NCBI RefSeq assembly: GCF_014645615.1
Contig: NZ_BMMB01000008.1
Location: 248,001-312,000, forward strand
Length of the DNA stretch: 64,000 bases
Source: Paenibacillus hunanensis
Lineage (GTDB): Bacteria; Bacillota; Bacilli; Paenibacillales; Paenibacillaceae
Direction of reading: 5' to 3'
Shown here: piece after piece, positions 26,204 through 33,914 of the stretch
Numbering within the stretch: the first letter of the stretch is position 1
How the letters are laid out: every line of letters begins with the position of its first letter
Translations under genes and position numbers: made by a program
Notes under the pieces: model-generated
The model's database searches: none
Told to the model about the DNA's origin: nothing
Seen by the model: the letters and a program-made list of their open reading frames with translations, nothing else

Positions 26204-28696
26204 TTACGATAACACGCCGTCCGATACAGCGATTTTTTGACCGAGGTGTTGCTTCATGCGTGCGACCTCGGTGCCAGCTAGCATCATGATGCCGATCCCA
26301 TGGTTGTCGTTTGTTACGGTGCGCAGGTCCTGATCATAATATTCGGCGGTGAAGGCGTAGCGGGAGCCACTGCACACGCCGTGTACATTACCCTGACGAT
26401 CAATCGCAAGTCGGGTGAGTGCGTTCCATGCCTTGCGAGCAGCGGCAGCATAGCGATCCGGTTGTCGTAGCCAGCCCATGCGTACACCGCGGGCGAAGCC
26501 GTAGGCGAACATGGCGGTGCAGGACGCTTCCTCGTAGGTGCCTGGCTCATTCAGCACCTGATGCCACAGTCCGCTATTGCTTTGCAGGGCGGTATAGCCT
26601 TCGCATAGCTCATTAAAAAAGTCGACCAGGGCGGCGCGATGCTCATGCTGCTCGGGTAAGGCTTCCAGCACCTCAGACAGTGAGAACAATGTCCAGCCAT
26701 TGCCGCGTCCCCACGGAATTTGAGTGGCCTGACCGTATTTGAAATCATACACATGCGACATGATCTGATATTCCGGAATGAACAGATAGTTACGGAACAG
26801 CAGGAATTGGCGCGCGGCTTCGTCTAATGCGGCAGGATGATTACGTATTCTGGCATAGCGTACGAGGAACGGTGTACTCATATACAGATCGTCTGCCCAC
26901 ATCGTGTTCGCCGCATACTCGCCCTCACAGGTACGGTAAAAGGCACCGTCTGGCTGACGCTCCAGACGATTCAGCATAAAGTCAGCGATTCGATCGGCGA
27001 TCTCCAGAAAGGTCGGTTCATGGCATTCTTCATACGCTTCCAGCATCGCAGAGCCAAAGGAACCACAGTTGTCCAGCATTTTCAGCATCACGAGCTGCTG
27101 ATTAATGGAAGGAAAGCCATACTGCTCGCGATCCCAGAGCGAATACCGATACATCGTCGTACACGCTTGTACATGCTCAGCCGCATATTGTGTAATATCC
27201 GGGCGCTGTAGATAGCGTCCTGTTTTGAGCAGACCATATACCGTCACACCGAGCGGATAGTCCCAGCGCCCATAGTTGGTCACCTGTCCAACCGTCCACT
27301 TATTGCTGAGCATCGCATTTTCATAATAGGGACGAATCCATGTATCCGGGCGATCAAGCCGCCAGTACGTATGAGCAGTGGGTGGAGCTGAGGCTTGTCC
27401 CGATGAAGATTGATTCGGTGCACTTGAACTAGCGCTTGCTTCCGTAGGGTAGAGCCGATTCATCGTGTACATATCCGCAGGGTCGGGAGCAGTTCTTTTA
27501 GGAAACGGGCCTGCATACATCCAGCTCTGATCATATGCACCACGAATGCGCCATGGTAGTTCCTGAGCGAGCGTTCGTTCACCGCAGGTTGCCTGTACCG
27601 AATAGTCCCATGCTGCGCCATCTGCTGTGCATTCGCTGTATACGAGCAGATCATTGGGGCCAAAATCGGCTTCGACATCGACGCTATAGCTGCCTGCTTC
27701 TGTGAGCGATACGACAAGCTGCTGCTGTAACCAGATACGCAGTGGCCCTTGGCTATGCCCACTCAAGCGAATGGTCGATTGCTGCGTGTCCTCCTGCTGG
27801 ATACGTGTCCAGGCATACGCACCGTGACCGGCAAGCTTGCCATACATTCTTTCCAATGACGGTAATGTTTGCTGATCAGCCGACCAAGCTGGTGCTGGCA
27901 GCCATGTCAGTCCGCTGTGCTGTTCGCTACCAAGCAATGCGGTATGAAGTTGCTCAATGCGGTCTGGTCGCTCGGTGTGTGACTGCTGAGCTGAAGCATG
28001 GCCAGCAGACGCAGTAGCCATCGTCAGCTGCTCACCTGCGATGTTAGTATTGCCAGCTACATTAGTATTGCTCGTAGGTATGTTACCGCTTACAGAAGCG
28101 GGTAAATCTTGAGCGGCTAATCCGAGTCCTTTACTCGTTGTATCCCGATGCAGCAGTGGTGAATATACCCAGCCAGCCTGACCCTCGCGCTCACCGAATG
28201 GCGCCAGCACATTCAGAATCCGTACTTTTCCTTCATCCGCCCCAAGCTGACAGCCGAAGCCTGCGGGTGTGTATCGGCATTCCAGCAGTATCGTATTCCA
28301 GCCCGGCTGAATATCGATCGGCAGCTTCACTTCGGCATGCTGAGCCAGCTCATCAATCACGGTCGAGCGATAGATCAGTTCACCGTTAAAATAAAGCCGT
28401 ACCGGGCCCTGACAGCGTGCCAGCAGATCGAGATTCCGCTGCTCATCACCCCAGACCAATCCAGCAGCCCACACATAATCGCCCTTTGTCGCTTCTGGAA
28501 AGCGCTTACCAAAATCAAATTCATATAAGCCTTCTGCATTCTGTAGAATACCGGAACGCTGAAAAGCACGATATACAAAATCCGCCTGCGCATTTGCTCC
28601 AATATAACGTTCAGCCAGTACTTTCAGCACCTGGGATTGATCTTCACCAAAACGATAATGCATACTTTGTGGTTCATCAAAATGACGGGTTACCAA
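26204..28696 (-). CDS. Glycoside hydrolase family 88/105-type hydrolase with long N-terminal region
   Basis: An 830-residue protein. About 470-820 match unsaturated rhamnogalacturonyl hydrolases (YteR/YesR type): WDREQYGFPSINQQL, WADDLYMSTPFLVRYA with a conserved aspartate, WGRGNGWTLFSLSEVLE, and AAARKAWNAL near the end. They cleave the unsaturated uronic acid left by pectate or rhamnogalacturonan lyases. Residues 1-450 appear to hold beta-sandwich modules (for instance GPVRLYFNGELIYRS and GPLRIWLQQQLVVS) separated by an S/T/N-rich linker. No signal peptide is seen, so it probably acts inside the cell on imported oligomers. It likely starts at TTG 28696 after AAAGGAAA; ATG 28663 lacks such a site. 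Confidence 0.85.
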   Translation of the reverse strand: MVTRHFDEPQSMHYRFGEDQSQVLKVLAERYIGANAQADFVYRAFQRSGILQNAEGLYEFDFGKRFPEATKGDYVWAAGLVWGDEQRNLDLLARCQGPVRLYFNGELIYRSTVIDELAQHAEVKLPIDIQPGWNTILLECRYTPAGFGCQLGADEGKVRILNVLAPFGEREGQAGWVYSPLLHRDTTSKGLGLAAQDLPASVSGNIPTSNTNVAGNTNIAGEQLTMATASAGHASAQQSHTERPDRIEQLHTALLGSEQHSGLTWLPAPAWSADQQTLPSLERMYGKLAGHGAYAWTRIQQEDTQQSTIRLSGHSQGPLRIWLQQQLVVSLTEAGSYSVDVEADFGPNDLLVYSECTADGAAWDYSVQATCGERTLAQELPWRIRGAYDQSWMYAGPFPKRTAPDPADMYTMNRLYPTEASASSSAPNQSSSGQASAPPTAHTYWRLDRPDTWIRPYYENAMLSNKWTVGQVTNYGRWDYPLGVTVYGLLKTGRYLQRPDITQYAAEHVQACTTMYRYSLWDREQYGFPSINQQLVMLKMLDNCGSFGSAMLEAYEECHEPTFLEIADRIADFMLNRLERQPDGAFYRTCEGEYAANTMWADDLYMSTPFLVRYARIRNHPAALDEAARQFLLFRNYLFIPEYQIMSHVYDFKYGQATQIPWGRGNGWTLFSLSEVLEALPEQHEHRAALVDFFNELCEGYTALQSNSGLWHQVLNEPGTYEEASCTAMFAYGFARGVRMGWLRQPDRYAAAARKAWNALTRLAIDRQGNVHGVCSGSRYAFTAEYYDQDLRTVTNDNHGIGIMMLAGTEVARMKQHLGQKIAVSDGVLS

Positions 28697-28882
28697 GGGG
28701 CTTCACTTTCCTTTCACAATCTGAAATGGAGTCTGTGTCATACGGATGGAGGTATAGATTCACGGTGTGGGTCTGTGGTAGATCATGAGCACAGAAGAGT
28801 AAGTTTTGCTAAAGTGTTGAATAAGTGTTGAGGTTTGTTTATTCAAGTATACCTGACGGAGTAGATGGATGCCACGGTTTTT

Positions 28883-28896
28883 TGATTGCGTTTACA
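28883..28896. promoter_or_regulatory. Possible cre site upstream of the GH105 gene
   Basis: TGATTGCGTTTACA keeps the central CG and the right half of the catabolite-responsive consensus but differs at two left positions. It would place the hydrolase under the same carbon control as the importer. Confidence 0.4.
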
Positions 28897-28920
28897 TAGA
28901 TAATGAAATCGAATAGACCT

Positions 28921-28962
28921 GCTACCCTCGAACTGTTAGTTACAGATGTGTTCGAGGGTAGC
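28921..28962 (-). terminator. Hairpin after the LysR gene
   Basis: Perfect 13-bp stem GCTACCCTCGAAC / GTTCGAGGGTAGC with a 16-base loop, 20 bases beyond the LysR stop. The tail is only moderately U-rich. Confidence 0.6.
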
Positions 28963-28981
28963 AAGTCTGTAGCGATGCGAG

Positions 28982-29866
28982 CTATTTTTCAATAGGCTCA
29001 GGTAAAAATAGCTCCTGTGCTGTGCGGATGAACAATCTCGTTGCCAGTGATGCCTGCTCCATCGAAAGGGTCGCAATACCGATCTGGCGATGAATGATCG
29101 GATAGACGGGCTTCACCGTCAGCTCATGCGGGAACATCGATAGGGCAAGATCCGATACGATCCCGATGCCGAGCCCCTGACGAACCATCTGCACCAGCGT
29201 ACTCACATTATGCGTGGTGAAGCGGATGTGAAGCTGACTCTTTTCCCGTTCAAATGCGTCCAGAATCGCTACCTCATGACCGCCTTTACATAAAATCATA
29301 TCCTGACCGTGCAAATGCCGAATCGTAATCTGCTCCAGCTGTTGAAAAGGATGCTGCTCTGGCAGCAGTAATACCATCTGATCGCTATATAACGGAATCG
29401 TTTCGACCAGTGGATCAGGTAGCAGGATCAGTCCGGCATCAATGCGTCTGCTGTGTACCCATTCTTTCACTTCGTTCGTCGAGCCTTCATGCAGATCGAA
29501 CACAAGATTCGGATACTGCTGCTGAATACGATGAATGATCGGCGGTAGAAAATAAGCAGAGGCGGAGGGGAAGGCACCGACTGTGATCGTGCCAATATCG
29601 AGCCCCTTTTCAGCAGCCACATGCTGTTCTACACGATTCATACTCTGCAATATACTTCGAAATTCACGTACGACACGCTGACCGATATCGGTGAGCAAAA
29701 CGCCCTTTTTCCGATCACGCAGCAATAGCTTCACATCCAGCTCATTCTCGATACTGGCAATCGCATGGCTGACCGCAGGCTGTGTCATATGCAGCTCCTG
29801 TGCAGCCTGTGTAAAATTCAACGTCTCGGCAACACGTACGAAAATCATAATCTGTGTGATTGTCAT
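28982..29866 (-). CDS. LysR-family transcriptional regulator
   Basis: A protein of about 294 residues. The N-terminal winged helix is typical (ITQIMIFVRVAETLNFTQAAQELHMTQPAVSHAI), followed by a linker helix and a periplasmic-binding-protein-like co-inducer domain (TITVGAFPSASAYFLPPII). It is divergent from the EamA exporter gene, the usual arrangement for a LysR protein and its target. I place the start at ATG 29866, where the family N-terminus begins; AAAGGAG lies 14 bases upstream, a long gap that contains a palindrome. ATG 29902 is in frame but lacks a site. Confidence 0.87.
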   Translation of the reverse strand: MTITQIMIFVRVAETLNFTQAAQELHMTQPAVSHAIASIENELDVKLLLRDRKKGVLLTDIGQRVVREFRSILQSMNRVEQHVAAEKGLDIGTITVGAFPSASAYFLPPIIHRIQQQYPNLVFDLHEGSTNEVKEWVHSRRIDAGLILLPDPLVETIPLYSDQMVLLLPEQHPFQQLEQITIRHLHGQDMILCKGGHEVAILDAFEREKSQLHIRFTTHNVSTLVQMVRQGLGIGIVSDLALSMFPHELTVKPVYPIIHRQIGIATLSMEQASLATRLFIRTAQELFLPEPIEK

Positions 29867-29880
29867 AACAGAAATGTTAT
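29865..29880. promoter_or_regulatory. Palindrome ATAACA-N4-TGTTAT at the LysR start
   Basis: ATAACAGAAATGTTAT is a perfect inverted repeat containing a T-N11-A-like LysR box. It overlaps the LysR start codon and lies about 100 bases from the EamA start. It could serve as an autoregulatory operator; in the mRNA it could also form a small hairpin that brings the ribosome-binding site near the AUG. Confidence 0.5.
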
Positions 29881-29979
29881 CTCCTTTATGCAAAAGATTC
29901 ATTTTATTTATGATAGCAGAAGAGATACGCTAGAGCTATCCAATAGATCAAAATGAACATATAGATAGGAGAGAATGCA

Positions 29980-31164
29980 ATGAATTCATATCGATCCGAT
30001 AAGCCTCGGAATGATGATATACATGCTGGATCAGCTCAAGCGTCACCGCAAACATCGCAGGATCAGACGGGACACACGCAAACGAGACAAGCTACAACTG
30101 CAACACAGGTGGATCATCAGCAAGAGCAGGAGAAGAAGCCTATGGTTCAAGCTAGACAGACGATGAATCAAAGCAAACAAGTCGAACAGCTTAACCAAGC
30201 TAAACAAGCTAAACTTACTCCCCTAACTACTTTACTACTGGTACTGTTTCTCGTGACAATCTGGGGAGTTAACTGGCCGCTAACCAAGCTAGCACTACCA
30301 TCTGTGCCACCTATTTTATTTTCGGGCTTACGTACTTTCATTGGAGGGCTGCTGTTACTTGCGATTGCCTGGCGCAGTCGCTCCGCTCTACAGTGGAAGC
30401 GCAACTGGCGTGTATATGTAATACTGGCGATTTTTAACATTATCGGGTACTACGGCTTGCAGACGGTCGGAATCGGTTATTTGCCTGCTGGACTATTTTC
30501 AACGATTGTATTTTTGCAGCCGGTATTGTTAGGCTTATTCTCATGGCTGTGGCTTGGAGAAAGCATGACGGTAATGAAGGCGGCGGGCTTGTTATTCGGC
30601 TTTGCTGGTGTGGCAGTGATCAGCTCTGGCGGTCTGGAAGGGCATCTGTCTCCATTGGGAATTATTCTTGCAATCGCCTCCGCACTATGCTGGGCAATCG
30701 GTACCATTTGTATGAAAAAGCATAGTCATCGCATCGATTCGCTCTGGGCGTTAACCGTGCAATTGCTGCTCGGTGGCATTGTATTGCTGGCACTGGGAAG
30801 TGGAACGGAAAGCTGGTCAGCTATCCACTGGAGTTTATCATTTGTGGAAATACTGATGTTCATCTCCGTGTTCGTTATCGCTGGCGGCTGGCTGGTGTAC
30901 TTCAAGCTGCTGAATAGCGGCGAAGCGAGTACCGTCGGTTCGTACACCTTTGCAATTCCTGTACTGTCGAATATATTTAGTATTTTCATGCTGGGTGAGA
31001 TGGTCACGATGACGCTGTTTGCTGGCTTGATTATGATTGCGATTGGAATTGGGCTGGTGAATAAGAAGCGGAAACAGCAGAGTCATGTGCAGATGGAAGA
31101 GCGAGAAGATCGCATAGTAGTCACTAATTCAGGTGCGCCTGTACAGACGAATTGCCGCTCGTAA
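29980..31164 (+). CDS. EamA (DMT superfamily) transporter with Q/T-rich N-terminal tail
   Basis: A 394-residue protein. Ten membrane helices in two EamA repeats begin near residue 82 (LLLVLFLVTIWGVNWPLTKLAL) and 225 (ILAIASALCWAIGTICMKKHS). It probably exports a metabolite or amino acid controlled by the divergent LysR protein. Residues 1-80 are unusual: hydrophilic and full of Q, T, S and K (for example QASPQTSQDQTGHTQTRQ). ATG 29980 has AGGAG seven bases upstream, but in-frame ATGs at 30142 and 30163 would remove most of the tail. Confidence 0.85.
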   Translation: MNSYRSDKPRNDDIHAGSAQASPQTSQDQTGHTQTRQATTATQVDHQQEQEKKPMVQARQTMNQSKQVEQLNQAKQAKLTPLTTLLLVLFLVTIWGVNWPLTKLALPSVPPILFSGLRTFIGGLLLLAIAWRSRSALQWKRNWRVYVILAIFNIIGYYGLQTVGIGYLPAGLFSTIVFLQPVLLGLFSWLWLGESMTVMKAAGLLFGFAGVAVISSGGLEGHLSPLGIILAIASALCWAIGTICMKKHSHRIDSLWALTVQLLLGGIVLLALGSGTESWSAIHWSLSFVEILMFISVFVIAGGWLVYFKLLNSGEASTVGSYTFAIPVLSNIFSIFMLGEMVTMTLFAGLIMIAIGIGLVNKKRKQQSHVQMEEREDRIVVTNSGAPVQTNCRS

Positions 31165-31293
31165 GTAGAAGTCGTTAATAGACATAGATATGCACATGCA
31201 TAGGTATAATGTAGATAACCCTGCACATGAACGTAAACATAGATATAGAAACCAAAATCTAGCATGAACAAGTAAAATCAAAACGAAAATGGG

Positions 31294-31355
31294 ATGCCCG
31301 CTGTATCTATAGCTCTTTTGTTAGATGAGAGCTGTGGACATAGCGGGCATATTTT
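31294..31355 (+). terminator. Terminator after the EamA gene
   Basis: Outer stem ATGCCCGCT / AGCGGGCAT with an inner AGCTCT / AGAGCT stem, followed by ATTTTC. It marks the left edge of the AT-rich island. Confidence 0.8.
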
Positions 31356-31432
31356 CAAGCTAGCATATTAAAGTAGCATGACTTCGTTTAGCTTATTTTT
31401 GTAGAACAATATGAACAGGTAATGGCTATCCG

Positions 31433-32671
31433 TTAAGAGGCATTCAATTTCGACTCACTGTGTAATTTATTAGAAGACACAGAGCGACAGAGGAACAGTC
31501 CGAAAAATGCTACGATTAATAGAAGCGTAATAATGGCGATCGCATATGATGCGCCAATCGATGCAATTAATGGTGTGAATAAGCTTAATAAACACAAACG
31601 TATGAGCAGGCTAATACTGCTGAAAAAGCTATTTACTCTCCCTATATGCGATTTGGGAACGAGCTGCATCATAATGGTATTGCTTGCGACCTTTGTACCC
31701 GAATTACCAGCGCCTCGCAGAATCTGCGCCCAGAGAAAGATCGCAGTAACTGGAAATACAAGAGTAAGAATCGTTCCAATCAAATAAATAAATGAAGTCA
31801 AAATGACAGTTTTGTAGGAACCTATTTTATTCATCATAAATGAAACGGTTACTCCAATAACAATCGCACCAATGGTATACATAATATTGGAAAAGCCAAG
31901 TACTTCTGCATTTTCCTGTAGCACCGAAGCCACGTAAATCGGATTGATATAATTGCCTACAAGTACTGAAATGAACGGCATGGTTGAGAAGAGGAAAAAC
32001 AAAATGATGATTTTATTTTTCGTAATATACTGGAAGCCTTCGTATAAATCTGCCAAAAAGGTAATCTCTTTTGTATGCGAACGAGCAACGAATGAATAAG
32101 GAATCAAAGCAAGCGAAGCAATACAAATCAAATATGTAAAAAAGTCTATGATCAAAATCGTATTTAGCGATACACGTTCTATTAAAAAGCTTGCTAAAGC
32201 TGCACTAAGCATAGAGGCAACCTGACTCTGTGTTTCCAAAATGCTGTTTAAATACTTAAATTGTGAACCATCGAACAGCTCCTGTACAAAAGCAATTCGA
32301 GCAGGAATATGCGTAGCATAATACAAGGAACCTAAAAATTGTAGCAGGATAATCTGCCAGATTAACAAGGTATGATGGAAAAATCCATAAATACAGCAGA
32401 TTCCAGTTAATACTAATCCAATCACCTCAATAGCGATCAAAAACCGCTTACGCGAAAACTTATCAATCCACACCCCAATAAATGGAGACATCAGAAACAA
32501 AAACAACGTTGTGAAAATCATCGTATAGCCTAGTATCTGCTCACCCTGATCATAATTCTTAATCAACGTCCATGGAATCGCAATTCCTGTAATGCCCACT
32601 CCGATCGCAGAAGTAATATTTCCTACCAAAAGCCTGTACAAATTCGGATCCTTCTTGATAGTTTTTTCCAT
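31433..32671 (-). CDS. MFS efflux transporter (macrolide-efflux/EntS-like)
   Basis: A 412-residue major-facilitator protein with twelve predicted helices. LYRLLVGNITSAIGVGITGIA and the loop motif GVWIDKFSRKRFLI (motif A, G-x3-D-R/K-x-G/S-R-R/K) place it near the MefA/EntS drug and siderophore exporters. AAGGAG lies nine bases before ATG. Its AT-rich composition matches the neighbouring peptide operon rather than the surrounding chromosome, and it faces away from that operon across 1 kb of AT-rich DNA. Export of the operon's product, or immunity to it, is an inference. A TATAAT hexamer at 32698-32703 may be its -10 box. Confidence 0.87.
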   Translation of the reverse strand: MEKTIKKDPNLYRLLVGNITSAIGVGITGIAIPWTLIKNYDQGEQILGYTMIFTTLFLFLMSPFIGVWIDKFSRKRFLIAIEVIGLVLTGICCIYGFFHHTLLIWQIILLQFLGSLYYATHIPARIAFVQELFDGSQFKYLNSILETQSQVASMLSAALASFLIERVSLNTILIIDFFTYLICIASLALIPYSFVARSHTKEITFLADLYEGFQYITKNKIIILFFLFSTMPFISVLVGNYINPIYVASVLQENAEVLGFSNIMYTIGAIVIGVTVSFMMNKIGSYKTVILTSFIYLIGTILTLVFPVTAIFLWAQILRGAGNSGTKVASNTIMMQLVPKSHIGRVNSFFSSISLLIRLCLLSLFTPLIASIGASYAIAIITLLLIVAFFGLFLCRSVSSNKLHSESKLNAS

Positions 32672-33685
32672 AAAGCTACTCCTTTTCCTACGAAATCATT
32701 ATAACAACTAATAAGTACTATAAATTAATTCAAATTTTCAAGGAATCTAACAGTTACATCATAGAAATATATGCCTATTATAGAATTACTTATATAAATT
32801 GATATAAGAAGTATAACTCTGTGTTTAAACATAGATAACTTATCATGTTTTCCACTAAAAAACAATTTCCTTTCAATTAATCTAAAAAAAATAAATAATG
32901 GATACATAAGATGTTTATGATATAAAATGTAAAAAAAGTGTTGACAATCGATTCTTGTTTGATATATAAATGTATACATGAAGATTGAATTTGAATAAAA
33001 CAAATTTTATTTAAAAAGAAATCTAGTTATGGATAATAGAAGTTTATATCTAACGCATTTTATTTTAGTATATGTAAAAAAATAGTATTTATATTTTAAT
33101 GAAATTTGAAATTATTTTTTAGATTAAGTAAAGTACAGTTAGTTACATAAGTTACAGGGTGCGAAAATAAAAATTAATTAGCATAATAGTTTTTGATTTA
33201 TCAGAATTTATTTAGAGAAAATGTTCTTTTATTTAAAGTTTTAGGAATGAGTAGAAAATCTATATTAAGTAAGAGATTGTTTTAATTTTATATAGTTTAA
33301 TTGGTTTACTATAATTAATGGTAGAAAATAGTTTTTTGATTTATTTTTTGTATTTCTGTATTTAAAATTAATATGTATTTTTTTAGAGTTATAAAGCCAA
33401 ACTAAATATATGTTTCAACTTAAGATTAAATCTACATAAATTATGGTTTTTTCGTTGATAGTAAAAATATTTTGTAAACTTTCAGTTCCATTTTATGGTT
33501 GATGAAATATACTCACATATTCAGAATTTAATTATTATCGATTTTATAAATTTAATTTTAAAGTTACAGGTAATATATTATTGTAATGATTCCTCTAACA
33601 ATGAATAAACGAAATATTGGTTGTATTTATATTGTTTAGATAATCATCTCCACTTTATTTGAGTTTATCTATAATTTGTTTAAAA
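32672..33685. other. AT-rich non-coding kilobase before the peptide operon
   Basis: About 1 kb with very low GC and no frame that I can support; a 92-codon minus-strand frame at 32725-33003 is rich in F/I/Y and lacks a ribosome-binding site. It contains one consensus promoter pointing right at 32941. Long AT-rich spacers of this kind are typical of acquired DNA. Confidence 0.7.
32941..32970 (+). promoter_or_regulatory. Consensus SigA promoter in the AT-rich spacer
   Basis: TTGACA at 32941-32946 and TATATA/TATAAA at 32963-32970 with 16-18 bases between. It points towards the 17-residue peptide gene, about 800 bases away, with no ORF directly after it. A long leader or a non-coding RNA is possible. 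Confidence 0.55.
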
Positions 33686-33738
33686 TTGAAATTAATAATA
33701 AAAATAACTAATAGGGTAACTTAAAGCACTAACTTTAA
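33686..33738 (+). promoter_or_regulatory. Promoter and operator-like palindrome before the peptide operon
   Basis: TTGAAA (33686-33691), 17 bases, TAATAG (33709-33714) form a plausible SigA promoter. The palindrome TTAAAG-N6-CTTTAA (33721-33738) sits at the expected transcription start, a good place for a repressor. The peptide ATG is 28 bases further. Confidence 0.5.
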
Positions 33739-33766
33739 TATTATTATATAAAGGAGGTGAAACCAC

Positions 33767-33820
33767 ATGGTGAAAAAATTCGTGAAACCAGTTCGTCGTA
33801 TTGTTAAAGGCAACATCTAA
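33767..33820 (+). CDS. 17-residue cationic peptide, possible precursor peptide of the island operon
   Basis: The ORF encodes MVKKFVKPVRRIVKGNI, with six basic and no acidic residues. AAGGAGGTGA, fully complementary to the 16S rRNA end, lies six bases before ATG, the strongest translation signal in this region. The codons (CGT, GTT, AAA, GGC, AAC, ATC) are those of highly expressed genes and richer in G+C than the surroundings. Hydrophobic V/F/I and basic residues alternate so that a helix could be amphipathic. It is the first gene before two beta-propeller proteins, a PLP enzyme and an FGE-like protein, with a hairpin between. I infer a precursor, signal or antimicrobial peptide; no known family is recognised. 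Confidence 0.65.
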   Translation: MVKKFVKPVRRIVKGNI

Positions 33821-33856
33821 GAATCGTTTCAAAGTACAAAATAATATTTAGAATCA

Positions 33857-33896
33857 GACTAAAGTGATACATATGAATATATGTATCACTTTAGTC
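33857..33896 (+). terminator. Perfect 18-bp hairpin between the peptide and propeller genes (attenuator-like)
   Basis: GACTAAAGTGATACATAT / ATATGTATCACTTTAGTC around a GAAT loop. It starts 36 bases after the peptide stop and ends 18 bases before the next ATG. There is no U tract, so it more likely protects the 3' end of, or sets a processing site for, a short abundant peptide mRNA, or terminates only partly. Confidence 0.65.
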
Positions 33897-33914
33897 AAAT
33901 ATGGAGGTAAATAA

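Larger units (their letters stand above)
28697..28981. other. Intergenic region upstream of the GH105 gene
   Basis: Contains a cre-like sequence and a strong hairpin next to the LysR stop codon. No gene seen. Confidence 0.5.

Noticed and set aside
32725-33003. 92-codon minus-strand frame in the AT-rich spacer
   Set aside because: Composition is as expected from AT-rich random DNA (F, I, Y, K, N) and there is no ribosome-binding site.
33767-33820. Microcin C-type heptapeptide system or lanthipeptide/lasso precursor
   Set aside because: No MccB-like adenylating enzyme, LanM/LanB, radical SAM, YcaO or lasso cyclase gene is nearby; the peptide has no Cys, Ser or Thr.
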